Assembly (NCBI RefSeq): GCF_025685395.1
Contig: NZ_JAGSYA010000004.1
Location: forward strand, 868,001 to 932,000
From: Terriglobus tenax
Lineage (GTDB): Bacteria > Acidobacteriota > Terriglobia > Terriglobales > Acidobacteriaceae
DNA length: 64,000 bases
Direction: 5' to 3'
Below the pieces are notes generated by a model. It did no database searches and was not told the DNA's origin. It was given only the letters and a program-made list of their open reading frames with translations. This document shows positions 50,970-60,400 of this stretch, piece by piece. How positions within the stretch are numbered: the first letter of the stretch is position 1; every line of letters starts with the position of its first letter. Made by a program: the position numbers and the translations under genes.

Positions 50970-52229
50970 TTATTCGTGACGGAGAGCCGTGACAGGATCG
51001 AGCCTGCTGGCGCGCCATGCAGGCAGGAAGCCGGAGACAAGACCAACCAGCGCAAGGATGCCGAAGCTGATCATCGCGATGGTCAGGTTGGGCCTGAGGA
51101 CAATGTCGCCCTCGTTGTTCACGGTCTTGTACATGTCGGAATAGAGCGGCATGGGCGGAATAAGATGGGCGATGGCAACGGCAGCGATCATCCCGGCAAT
51201 CCCGGCAAGGAAGGTCAGCGTCAGGCTTTCGAGCAGGAACTGCGAGAGAATATCGCGGCGGCGCGCACCGAGTGCTTTCTGCAGGCCGATTTCGCGGGTG
51301 CGTTCGGTCACCGAGACCAGCATGATATTCATGACGCCGACGCCGCCCACCGCGAGCGTCATCGCTCCGATGATGCCAAGCAGGGCTTCGAGGGCGAGCG
51401 AGAACTGGCTCATCTCCTGCGCGTTTTCGATGGTGTCCCAAACGGAGAAGGCTTTCTCGTCAGCGGGATTGAAGTGGTGGCGCGCGGCGAGAATGGAGCG
51501 GACAGCGCTGGTGGCCTTCTTGTTCAGCTCCGGTGAGAGCGGCTGATAGACCAGCGAGTCCGGGTCGCGGCGGTTCTCCAGGTCTCGCAGCGTGAAGAAC
51601 GGGATGAAGACGTTCTCGTTGTCCGGTCCATTGTTGGATGAGTCCTGGATCTTGTTCTGCAGCACACCGATGACGGTGAAGGTCTGGCCGTTGAGCTGCA
51701 CGGTCTCTCCAATGGCCGGGTAGCCGTTGAAGAGCTTCTGCGCCGCGTGCGGACCAAAGATAGCGACCTTGCGATGCTCGGTGAAGTCGTCCGGAGCGAA
51801 GTAGCGGCCCTGCTCCACGACGAGCTTGCGCATGCCATCGTAGGGCAACTCCACGGCCTTGACCTGGATGTTGACGGCCTTGGCGTTCCACTTGAAGCTG
51901 TAGGAGGTATCGTTCTCGACGGAGAAGGCTTTGATCAGCGGCATCTGCTCACGGACGGCGTCGGCGTCCTCTGCCGTGAGGTGAATGCGCTTGCCGGAGC
52001 GTTCGCCGCCGGCTTGCATGGAGGTCTGCCCTCCCCAGCCCATGATGACGTTGTTGCCGATACCCATGAAGCCCATCAGGATGGTCTGGCCGAGCGCCGC
52101 CCCGTAGCTGATGAGCAGGACGACAGTGACCAGTCCCCAGGCGATGCCCAGCATGGTGAGGCCCGAGCGCAGACGGTTGCGCAGAAGCGACTGGAGAGAC
52201 TGCTGGACGGTTTCCTTGATCTGCATCAT
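50970..52229 (-). CDS. MacB-like ABC transporter permease (first)
   Basis: 419 residues: N-terminal helix (SGLTMLGIAWGLVTVVLLISYGAAL), a large periplasmic MacB_PCD domain, and three C-terminal helices of the FtsX permease domain (ALLGIIGAMTLAVGGVGVMNIMLVSVTERTREIGLQKALGA; the motif ERTREIGxxKALGA is the coupling site; LVGLVSGFLPAWRASRLDPVTALRHE). No ATPase gene adjoins it. Its paralogue is at 53385. Two ATGs at 52229/52226 are possible starts. MacB-type permeases move lipoproteins, peptides or antibiotics outward. Confidence 0.87.
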   Translation of the reverse strand: MMQIKETVQQSLQSLLRNRLRSGLTMLGIAWGLVTVVLLISYGAALGQTILMGFMGIGNNVIMGWGGQTSMQAGGERSGKRIHLTAEDADAVREQMPLIKAFSVENDTSYSFKWNAKAVNIQVKAVELPYDGMRKLVVEQGRYFAPDDFTEHRKVAIFGPHAAQKLFNGYPAIGETVQLNGQTFTVIGVLQNKIQDSSNNGPDNENVFIPFFTLRDLENRRDPDSLVYQPLSPELNKKATSAVRSILAARHHFNPADEKAFSVWDTIENAQEMSQFSLALEALLGIIGAMTLAVGGVGVMNIMLVSVTERTREIGLQKALGARRRDILSQFLLESLTLTFLAGIAGMIAAVAIAHLIPPMPLYSDMYKTVNNEGDIVLRPNLTIAMISFGILALVGLVSGFLPAWRASRLDPVTALRHE

Positions 52230-52309
52230 GTGGGAGCTGGCCTGCCTGCAGGAGGGTACGGCAGGCGACAGGAAAAGTTCCACGGAGGCCGAGGCCAGGA
52301 GATACCTCA

Positions 52310-52363
52310 GCGGCTAAAGCCGCATCCACACGAGGGATTTTGCGGCACGGCTAAAGCCGTGCC
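52310..52363. repeat. GGCTAAAGCC-type hairpin repeats (family 3)
   Basis: Two perfect palindromic hairpins: GCGGCTAAAGCCGC (52310-52323) and GGCACGGC-TAAA-GCCGTGCC (52344-52363). A similar pair is at 54724-54822, after the other permease operon. Confidence 0.6.
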
Positions 52364-52418
52364 CTGACGCAAAAGACGCTGCGGATACGCCTCAACCAGG
52401 CGCAGTACATGCTTTAAA

Positions 52419-53366
52419 TCAAGCGCTTACAGAGGCAAATGAAAGCGAAGGATAACGGGCATCCGCCTGGATAATAGCTTCAATGGCATCCCGGGAATCG
52501 ATGGCTCCGCGGGCGCCCACGGCAGTGCAGTTGCGGGCGGCAGCGGCACAGGCGAAGTCGAGCTGACGGGTCAGCGGCCAGTCCTGCAGCATGCCGTAGA
52601 TGAAGCCGGCGTGGAAGATGTCTCCTGCGCCCGTGGTGTCGACCGCGTGGATGCGGTAGGCCGGGCGGTAGCAGAAGCTCTTGCCGTCATAGGCCAGAAC
52701 ACCATCGGGGCCCAGCGTCGCAGCAGAGAGCGTATTCCCGTAACGGCGGTGCATCTTGCTGAGAGCGGTCTCGAGGTCGGGCTCGTTCATCAGGCGGGTG
52801 GGAAAGTCGCGGCTGACGATCAGGTAGTCGATGTTGATCAGCAGGTCGTCGATGCCCGGGAACTGCAGGTCGAGATCGGCGACGACGGGAATGTTGGCCT
52901 CGCGTGCCCACTGTGCGGCCTGGGTGGCAGCGGCGGTGTCCTGTCCGTCCACGTGGAGCGCACGCGCGTCGGTGATCCACTCGCGCTGGATCTCTTCGGG
53001 ACACAGCGTCAGGCGGTCATCGCGGCGGACCAGCACGGTGCGCTCGCCGCTGGGGTCGACAAGGATGTGCGACTGCGGGGAGGCAGAGTGTGGAACGGTA
53101 ATGATCTTGGTCTGAACGCCGGCGGCAGCAAAGGCCTTATGGTGCAGATCGGCGGCCTGGTCGTCGCCGAGTTTGCCCACATAGCGCGTGGTGAGTCCCC
53201 AGTTCTGGCAGGCCACAACGGTGCTGGCAACCTGTCCGCCCGGAAGCACGATGGAGTGGTGGTACTCCACCTTGGAGCCGAGTGTGGGGAAGGTGGGAAG
53301 GGTCAGGACGGTGTCAGTGGCATTCAGGCCAACACCAACCAAGTCGACCTTCCGGGTACTCTCCAT
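52419..53366 (-). CDS. PfkB-family carbohydrate kinase
   Basis: 315 residues, ribokinase/adenosine-kinase fold. N-terminal GGQVASTVVACQNWGLTTRYVGKLGDD, then central VDGQDTAA and the signature DTTGAGDIFHAGF with the catalytic Asp and the anion hole. It phosphorylates a sugar or nucleoside; the group cannot be resolved from the sequence. It lies 18 bases after the upstream permease (53385-54638) on the same strand and probably shares its transcript. Confidence 0.9.
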   Translation of the reverse strand: MESTRKVDLVGVGLNATDTVLTLPTFPTLGSKVEYHHSIVLPGGQVASTVVACQNWGLTTRYVGKLGDDQAADLHHKAFAAAGVQTKIITVPHSASPQSHILVDPSGERTVLVRRDDRLTLCPEEIQREWITDARALHVDGQDTAAATQAAQWAREANIPVVADLDLQFPGIDDLLINIDYLIVSRDFPTRLMNEPDLETALSKMHRRYGNTLSAATLGPDGVLAYDGKSFCYRPAYRIHAVDTTGAGDIFHAGFIYGMLQDWPLTRQLDFACAAAARNCTAVGARGAIDSRDAIEAIIQADARYPSLSFASVSA

Positions 53367-53384
53367 CTTTCTAGTGTAACGCCG

Positions 53385-54638
53385 TTATTCGGTGCGGAGA
53401 CATTCCATGGGGCTGAGCATGGCTGCGCGGCGCGCCGGATAGGTTCCGGCAAAGAGCGTAATGCCCGTAAGTGTCAGCAGAGACAACACAATGGCAACGG
53501 GCGAGATGACCGGGTGAGGCACAAAGTCCGGCATGGGAATGTAGCGCATGGCGACACATACGCCTGCCCCGAGCAAAAAGCCGATGCTGCCGGAGACGAG
53601 CGTGATAATGGCCGACTCGGCGAGAAACTGGCGGTGGATATCCGCCGACCGCGCTCCAAGGGCTTTGCGCACGCCGATCTCGCGGGTGCGTTCGGTAACG
53701 GCCACCAGCATGATATTCATGACGCCGATGCCGCCGAGGGCCAGCGTGAGAAGGGCGACGGCGCCAAGAAAGAGCGTCATCACGCCAAAGATGCGGTCGA
53801 CGAACTTGGCGCCTTCGAGGGTGTCCCACACCCAGAGAGCTTCCTTGTCATCCGGATCGAAGTGATGGCGCTGGCCGAGGATGCGGTAGACCTCCTTGAC
53901 CGCGGCGTCATGCTTGTCCGGGGAGACGGGCTGCACGACCAGGTCGTTGAGCCAGCCGGGAAAGACGCCTTTGCGCGCCGGAGGAAAGTCGCGAGCCATG
54001 GAGACATACGGAACAAAGAGCTGTGTGCCATCGCGGCCGGAACCGTAGGAGCCGTTCTGCTGCTTTTTCTTGAGCACGCCAATCACGGTGTAGGGGTAGC
54101 CGGCGATGGAGATTGTCTGTCCGACGGCCGGGTTTGAACGGAAAAGCTGCTGCTTGGTGTCGTCGCCGAGAAGGACGACGCGGGCGCCGTCAGCCTCATC
54201 GCGCTCGGTCATCAGGCGCCCTTCGGAGACCTTGATGGAGCGGAAGGACTGGTACTCCGGCCATACGCCTCGCACGGCGCGGTTGGCGGCGTTGTACTGC
54301 GAAACCTCGTTGACGGTCCGGTTGATCTCCGGCGAGACGTGCTGCACCAGCGCTGCCTGGTCGCGGATGGCGACCGCGTCTGCGTATTCTAACTGGATAT
54401 CGCGACCTGCGACATAGCCGCCAGCCTGCGCTCCGGTCTTGCCGCCCCAGATGATGGCGATGTCGGTGCCAAGCCCCTTCATGCGCTCGTGCTGTTCCCT
54501 GTTGAAGCCAATACCGAGGCCAACCAGCAGAATGACCGAGGTGATGCCCCACACGATGCCGAACATGGTGAGGAAGCTGCGGAGCTTGGTAGCCCACAGG
54601 GCGGCGAGCGTTTGCAGGAAGATCTCGCGAATCGGCAT
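53385..54638 (-). CDS. MacB-like ABC transporter permease (second)
   Basis: 417 residues, same architecture as the 50970-52229 product: TM helix (KLRSFLTMFGIVWGITSVILLVGLGIG), periplasmic MacB_PCD domain, FtsX helices with ALLTLALGGIGVMNIMLVAVTERTREIGVRKALGA and a terminal MLSPMECLRTE. No ATPase nearby, so it must share one encoded elsewhere. The ATG at 54638 starts the family N-terminus (MPIREIFLQTLAALWATKLRS). Followed by PfkB with an 18-base gap. Confidence 0.87.
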   Translation of the reverse strand: MPIREIFLQTLAALWATKLRSFLTMFGIVWGITSVILLVGLGIGFNREQHERMKGLGTDIAIIWGGKTGAQAGGYVAGRDIQLEYADAVAIRDQAALVQHVSPEINRTVNEVSQYNAANRAVRGVWPEYQSFRSIKVSEGRLMTERDEADGARVVLLGDDTKQQLFRSNPAVGQTISIAGYPYTVIGVLKKKQQNGSYGSGRDGTQLFVPYVSMARDFPPARKGVFPGWLNDLVVQPVSPDKHDAAVKEVYRILGQRHHFDPDDKEALWVWDTLEGAKFVDRIFGVMTLFLGAVALLTLALGGIGVMNIMLVAVTERTREIGVRKALGARSADIHRQFLAESAIITLVSGSIGFLLGAGVCVAMRYIPMPDFVPHPVISPVAIVLSLLTLTGITLFAGTYPARRAAMLSPMECLRTE

Positions 54639-54723
54639 GGCGCATAGGATTACGCGCAAGGGAAGGAATTTGTTCCGTGCAGGAGTGGTTGTGCAACTTC
54701 CGATCGTATAGGCGGGATTATCC

Positions 54724-54822
54724 GGGGCTGAAGCCCCTGATGTTAAACGGCTCTTCAGGAGGGCCTTGCTCTCTCCGGACTGCCAAAGTTGTACCGGTCA
54801 TGGATTCAGCCATGACCGGTAC
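54724..54822. repeat. Family 3 hairpin repeat pair
   Basis: GGGGCTGAAGCCCC (54724-54737; six-base arms) and a 13-base-arm hairpin (54791-54803 with 54810-54822, core CCGGTCATGG ... CCATGACCGG) in the 259-base gap (54639-54897), with a TTCAG spacer as in the first hairpin. No gene in the gap. Confidence 0.55.
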
Positions 54823-54897
54823 GAAATGCCGTTCTGCGATGTTGCGCTTTAGAGCTGGCGTTAGTTCTGCAGCTTTCAAACAGTAATTCGACACCGC

Positions 54898-55686
54898 TTA
54901 GCGGATGCGGAACTCTGCGCGGCAACCGCGGTCAACCCAGAGACCGCGACGGTCTGTACCCCAGGTGTCTCCATCACGGCAGGGCGAACCACTGATCTGG
55001 CGGCTGAGTTCGACGCGGGCGTTGGGAGGAATGCTGCAATAGTTCCGGCGGCCATCATTGGAGGAGCAAGTGATGACCTGGACACCAAGTCCGGGACGTC
55101 CGCCGCCATTTCCATTGCCCCAGCCATTCCCGGGGCCGCCATTGTCGCGGCCGGTCACGAAGTCGGCGCGGCAACCACGATCCACCCAGATGCGATTGCG
55201 GTCCCAGCCCCAGGTCTGCCCCTGAATGCAAGGCGAGCCGCTGCGCTGGTTCACCATGCGAACGCCGCCGCTGGTGTCTGCATTGCAGTAGTTGCGACGG
55301 CCGTCGTTGGAGGAGCAGGTGATCTGCTGGCCGCCATTGCCGTTGCCCCAGCCGTTTCCGTTACCGTTCCCCCAGCCATTGCCAGGGCCACCGTTGTTGT
55401 TGCCCGGGCCTCCGCGACCGACGACAAAGTCAGCACGGCAACCGCGATCGACCCAGATACCACGGCGATCCCAGCCCCAGGTCTGTCCCTGCACGCAGGG
55501 CGAGCCGCTGCGCTGGTTCACCATGCGGACGCCTCCGTTGGTGTTGACCTCGCAATAGTGCTTGCCCATGTCATCGGACGCGCAGGTCAGGTTTCTTCCG
55601 TTCTGTTCCGTAATCCCGCTCTGGGCTGTTGCGTTACCTGTGTATCTGAGCGAGACGAGCAGGACCAACCAGTAGAGATATTTCAT
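54898..55686 (-). CDS. Secreted protein with three DUF3011 repeats
   Basis: 262 residues: signal peptide (YLYWLVLLVSLRYTGNATAQS) and three copies of a roughly 50-residue unit, each with TCSSNDGRRNYC-like, GGVRMVNQRSGSPC-like and QTWGWDRRGIWVDRGCRADF-like blocks, the DUF3011 pattern with four conserved Cys. Units are joined by Gly/Asn-rich linkers (GNGWGNGNG). Copies one and two are almost identical at 'GGVRMVNQRSGSPC', the third diverges (ARVELSRQISGSPC). GGAGG lies seven bases before the ATG at 55686. Probably a disulfide-stabilised envelope protein; binding partner unknown. Confidence 0.88.
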   Translation of the reverse strand: MKYLYWLVLLVSLRYTGNATAQSGITEQNGRNLTCASDDMGKHYCEVNTNGGVRMVNQRSGSPCVQGQTWGWDRRGIWVDRGCRADFVVGRGGPGNNNGGPGNGWGNGNGNGWGNGNGGQQITCSSNDGRRNYCNADTSGGVRMVNQRSGSPCIQGQTWGWDRNRIWVDRGCRADFVTGRDNGGPGNGWGNGNGGGRPGLGVQVITCSSNDGRRNYCSIPPNARVELSRQISGSPCRDGDTWGTDRRGLWVDRGCRAEFRIR

Positions 55687-55800
55687 TAATCTGCCTCCAG
55701 ACGGTTTGAATGCTACACGATCCGGATCAAAGCAAACGAATGGAGCAGATAGGCCTCGCGGCCTAGCGCATGCGTTCTCTGCGGGGGCAGAATGGAGAGC

Positions 55801-57210
55801 ATGAATTGGACGCGCAGGGATGTCGTAAAGCTGGGAGCGCTCGCGGTAGCGGGCAGGAGCATGGGTCTGCAGGCCGAGGTCATGGATCGCAGGCCGGCCG
55901 TGGGAGACCGCAAGTTCACTTCGGAGGCCGTGGAACGCTCCATGGCCGAGACGGCAAAACGGATTGGCGACCCGGAGCTGCGGCAACTCTTCCTGAACTG
56001 CTTCCCTAATACGCTGGACACGACGGTGCAGCACGGCAGCTTTGAAGGCAAGCCGGATACCGTTGTTTTGACCGGCGATATTCCGGCGATGTGGCTGCGG
56101 GACTCCTCTGCCCAGGTGTGGCCATACCTTCCCCTCGCCAGGCAGGATGAGAAGCTGCGCGCCCTGCTGGAAGGCGTAATCCGCCGCCAGGCCCGCTGCC
56201 TGCTGATCGACCCCTATGCGAATGCCTTCATGGCGAACCTGGATGATCCGGCGCTGGAGTGGGGACGCACCGACGAGACGGAGATGAAGCGCGGCGTGGG
56301 TGAACGCAAGTACGAACTGGATTCGCTGTGCTACCCCATCCGCCTGAGCCACGGCTACTGGAAGGCCACCGGCGATACGAAGCCCTTCGACACGACGTGG
56401 GCGGAGGCAATGCGGACGGTGGTACGCACCATGCGGGTGCAGCAGCGCAAACAGGGCGATGGACCGTACCTGTTCCAGCGCAGCTCTCCCCGGCCGACCG
56501 AGACGCTGGCGCGCAAGGGCGCCGGTAACCCGGTGAAGCCGGTGGGCCTGATCGCTTCTGGCTTCAGGCCAAGCGACGATGCCTGCATCTTCCCATTCTT
56601 TATTCCGGCCAATCTGTTTGCCGTGGCCTCGCTGCGGCAGCTTGCGGAGATGCTGAACGCTATTGTGCATGACAGCGCAACCGCGCAGGAGGCACAGTCG
56701 CTGGCAACCGAGGTGGAGCAGGCGCTGCGCCAGCACGGCATTGCGAAGCTGGAGACCGGCACCATCTGGGCGTATGAGGTGGACGGCTTCGGCAGCCAGC
56801 TTCTGATGGACGATGCCAACGTGCCCAGCCTGCTGGCGCTTCCCTATCTGAATGCTTCTCCCGATGCGGCTTTGTACGCGCGGACGCGAGCCTTTGTGTG
56901 GAGCGAGCGCAACCCGTGGTTCTTCCGCGGAACGGCGGGCGAAGGTATTGGCGGCCCGCACATTGGCGATGGCATGATCTGGCCGATGTCCCAGACGATC
57001 TACGCGCTGACCAGCACGAAGCGCGAAGAGGTGATGCAGGCCCTGAAGATGCTGAAGACCTCGGCCCGCGAGACGGGCTTTATGCACGAGAGCTACTTCA
57101 AGGATGACCCGGCAAAGTTTACCCGCGCCTGGTTCGCCTGGGCCAACACACTTTTCGGCGAGATGGTGGCCCATGTGGCGCATAACCATCCGGATTGGGT
57201 GCGCAGTTGA
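55801..57210 (+). CDS. GH125 exo-alpha-1,6-mannosidase
   Basis: 469 residues of family GH125 (formerly DUF1237). Tat-like signal MNWTRRDVVKLGALAVAG. Motifs DTTVQHGSFEGKPDTVVLTGDIPAMWLRDSSAQVWPY with the substrate-binding Asp, FKPSDDACIFPFFIPAN-like GFRPSDDACIFPFF, and EVDGFGSQLLMDDANVPSLL with the catalytic residues. Acts on alpha-1,6-linked mannose, complementing the GH92 enzyme. The ATG at 55801 has GGAGAG just upstream; an ATG at 55792 is an alternative. tRNA-Leu follows. Confidence 0.9.
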   Translation: MNWTRRDVVKLGALAVAGRSMGLQAEVMDRRPAVGDRKFTSEAVERSMAETAKRIGDPELRQLFLNCFPNTLDTTVQHGSFEGKPDTVVLTGDIPAMWLRDSSAQVWPYLPLARQDEKLRALLEGVIRRQARCLLIDPYANAFMANLDDPALEWGRTDETEMKRGVGERKYELDSLCYPIRLSHGYWKATGDTKPFDTTWAEAMRTVVRTMRVQQRKQGDGPYLFQRSSPRPTETLARKGAGNPVKPVGLIASGFRPSDDACIFPFFIPANLFAVASLRQLAEMLNAIVHDSATAQEAQSLATEVEQALRQHGIAKLETGTIWAYEVDGFGSQLLMDDANVPSLLALPYLNASPDAALYARTRAFVWSERNPWFFRGTAGEGIGGPHIGDGMIWPMSQTIYALTSTKREEVMQALKMLKTSARETGFMHESYFKDDPAKFTRAWFAWANTLFGEMVAHVAHNHPDWVRS

Positions 57211-57228
57211 GATAGCATCAAAGATGGC

Positions 57229-57317
57229 GCCCGGATGGTGAAATCGGCAGACACAGCGGACTTAAAATCCGCATCGCTTAACGGCGAGTGGGGGTTCAAG
57301 TCCCCCTCCGGGCACCA
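57229..57317 (+). tRNA. tRNA-Leu (anticodon UAA), CCA encoded
   Basis: Acceptor stem GCCCGGA (57229-57235) pairs with TCCGGGC (57307-57313), followed by A and an encoded CCA. The anticodon arm is GCGGA-CTTAAAA-TCCGC with TAA at 57263-57265, and the long variable arm (CATCGCTTAACGGCGAGT) is that of a class II tRNA-Leu. T arm GGGGGTTCAAGTCCCCC. The 18 bases between the GH125 stop and the gene suggest separate promoter or processing. Confidence 0.97.
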
Positions 57318-57437
57318 GGAATTGTCAATACCCATCGCTACGGGCGGTCACGAAGCTCTATCCGCCGCAGCTTGATGCCGTCCGCGGAATGGCGCAGTTG
57401 ACGCATCTGCCTCTAGCCCCGGTATTTGCTCCATAAT

Positions 57438-60400
57438 CTAGGCGGTCACAAACTTCTCTCGATAGGCCAGGTAGAAACCTGCCGGCACCAGGATGATGGT
57501 CAGGATCACTGAAACAGTGAGGCCACCAATCAGGGCCTGGGCCAGGGGTGCGTAGGACTCGCTGCCTTCGCCGAGTTTGAGCGCCATGGGCAACAGACCA
57601 ATCAGGGTTGCAAGCGACGTCATCAGGATGGGACGTAAACGTACCCGGCAGGAGAGGATAATCGCCTCGCGAACGCTTTTGCCTTCTTTGATGAGGTGGT
57701 GCGCAAACTCGACAATGAGGATGCTGTTCGAAAGCGCAATTCCTGCCAGCATAACCACTCCCATAAGCGACATGACGTTCAGTGTTGTGTTCCAGGCGAG
57801 CAGTGCGAGAATGACGCCGGTAATTCCTGGCGGAAGTGCGAGCAGGATGATGAAGGGATCGAGGAATGAACGGAACTGGGCAACGAGAATGAGATAGAGC
57901 AGCAGAACAGAAAGAACCAGACCGATGGCAAAGCTGCGGAAGGATGCGTTCATTGAGGTAACGCTTCCAGCCAGCGTAACGTTGATCCCCTTCGGAGGAT
58001 TCGAGTCATCGACGATCTTCTGAATCTGCTTCGTGATGGCACCCAGATCTTCCGTCTGCGGACGGACGTAGACATCGAGATTGCGACGAATCTGGGTGTG
58101 GTCCATTTCCGTAGGAGCATTGAACTGCTCAATGTTTGCAACCATGTCGAGACGCGTAGGCTGCGTAATATCTTTGCCGTGCAAAGGGATGGCCTTCAGA
58201 TCTTCGAGCGACTTGACCTGGCCTTCCTTGTACATCACGGTGAGGAAGTAGTTGTTGCCGCTGTTCGGGTCAATCCAGATGGAAGGGGCGATCATCTGGT
58301 TCGATGTGAGCGCGGTGATGATGTTGGAGACGACTTCCTTTTCCGACAGGCCGAGTTGGCTTGCGCGTGTGCGATCAACCGAGATGCGAAGCGAAGGATA
58401 GTCGATGTCCTGCGGGATGAAGACGTCGGCGATACCCTGGATGCCACGAATCTTTGAGGCGATGTTCTGGGCAAGGCCGAAGTCGGCAGTGACGTCGTTG
58501 CCGGTGATACGCACATCAATCGGCGCCGGAGCGCCCATGTTCAGAACTCCGTCCACCAGGCTGCCTGAAGCGTAGAAGGTCTGCAGTTCAGGAATTTCTT
58601 TTGCGACGGTGGCTTTCACCTTATCGATGTATTCGAAGCTGCTGCGCTTGTGATCGTGCGAAAGCGCCACCTGGATAAAACCGGTGTGCATGGCAGCGTT
58701 CGGAGAGAAAAGTGCGGAGAAACCCGGGTCGACACCGATGTTGGTGACGACGATGCCAAGGTCGTCCTTAGCCACGATGCGGCGAACAATCTGCTCGATT
58801 CGCTGAGCCTCTTCTTCTGTTGCCTCAAGCTTTGTGCCTGAGGGAGCCTTGAAGCTGATGACGAACTGCCCTGCATCGGTACGGGGAAAGAAGGACAGGC
58901 CCAGCAAGGGAAACAGGAGCAGCGATAGCGCAAAGATGATTCCTGCAGCTGCAAGGGTTTGCCATGGCTTTTCCAGTACGCGGGCTACGACCTTGTCATA
59001 CCGATGCAGCATGGCATCGAACCCGGCAGTAAACTTCGCATTAAATCGTGCCCACAGGCCGTGATGGGTGCTTCGCGGGTCTGGAGTGACAGCGGCTTCA
59101 TCTTCCGCAGATTCATGAACAACGTCCCCATGGCCGCTCTTGATGAAGCGGGCACAGAAGAGCGGCACCACCGTAAGAGCCACGAAGTAGGAGGCAAACA
59201 GCGATATGACGACGGCCAGAGCAAGCGCTGAGAAGAGAAACTTGCTGACGCCATAGAGCATGGTTACAGGGAAAAAGACAACGACCGTGGTGAGCGTTCC
59301 GGCAAGTACCGGAAGGGCGACTTCTTTACCGCCCTTCTCCGCTGCTACCTCGGGCGATTCACCCTCTTCCAGGTGGCGGAAGATATTTTCCAGCACAACG
59401 ACCGAGTTGTCGATCAGACGGGACAGGGCAAGCGCCAACCCGCCCAGCACCATGCTGTTCAGCGAACTTCCGGTCATCTTCAGGACGAAGAACGTTGTCA
59501 GCAGCGAGAGCGGAATTGAGAAGAAGACTGCGACCGTGGCTCGAAGACTTCCAAGGAAGATAAGAATCATCAAGCAGGTAAGGAAGAGGCCAACTCCTCC
59601 CTCATGAATGAGTGTTTCAATCGCCGTCTTGACAAAGCGTGACTGGTCGAACTCAACATTAGTTTTCAGTGATGCCGGCACATCGGTGAGCTTCTTAAGA
59701 GTGTCGTTCACACCCTCCACAATGGCGATGGTGTTGGAATCTCCGCCTTGTTTGAAGATGGGGAGATAGACACCACGCTGGCCGTTCACACGCACGATGT
59801 TGTATTGCAGGCCGAACGAATCCTGCGGCGTTGCTACATCACCCACACGCACAGGTGACTGGCCCACCATCTTCAGTGGAACCTGGGCAATGTCCTCCGC
59901 GCCCTTCAGCATGGAGTTCGTATAGATGTTGTAGTCGTAACGGCCAATCTGCACATCGCCTGCCGGAAGAATGACGTTCGCATCATTCACCTGACGCACA
60001 ATATCCATCGGGCTGAGCTGGTTTGCTTCCAGCTTGTAAGGGTCGGCGTAAAGCATGATCTGGCGCCAGCGGCCACCGAAAGGCTGCGTGACGGAGGCGC
60101 CGGCGACGCTTGCCAGCTGGTTACGAACAAAGTTCTGGCCAACGTCCTTCAGCTTGCTCTCGTTCAAGCCGGAGCCGCTCAACGTCACCAGGGCCACCGG
60201 GACGCTGGAAGCATCCTGCTTCAGGACGATGGGAGGATACGTGCCCGGAGGCATATCGCGAAGATCGCTGCTTGCAAGCGACGAGATGGTCGCCGCGTCT
60301 GCATCAGGATCCGTGCCGGCGCGAAAGTACACCTTAATGAGCGAGACGCCAGGAAGAGAGCGCGACTCCATGTGATCGATGCCACTGGCAAGCGTGAACT

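Noticed and set aside
52611-54137. 508-codon open frame on the plus strand
   Set aside because: Covers the PfkB and MacB-like genes in antisense and has no recognisable domain.
55687-57189. Long N-terminal extension of the DUF3011 protein
   Set aside because: It would run opposite the GH125 gene; the ATG at 55686 has a GGAGG box and begins a signal peptide.
57093-57335. Small minus-strand open frame across the tRNA
   Set aside because: It translates the tRNA-Leu gene (the familiar EGDLNPH type of false protein).
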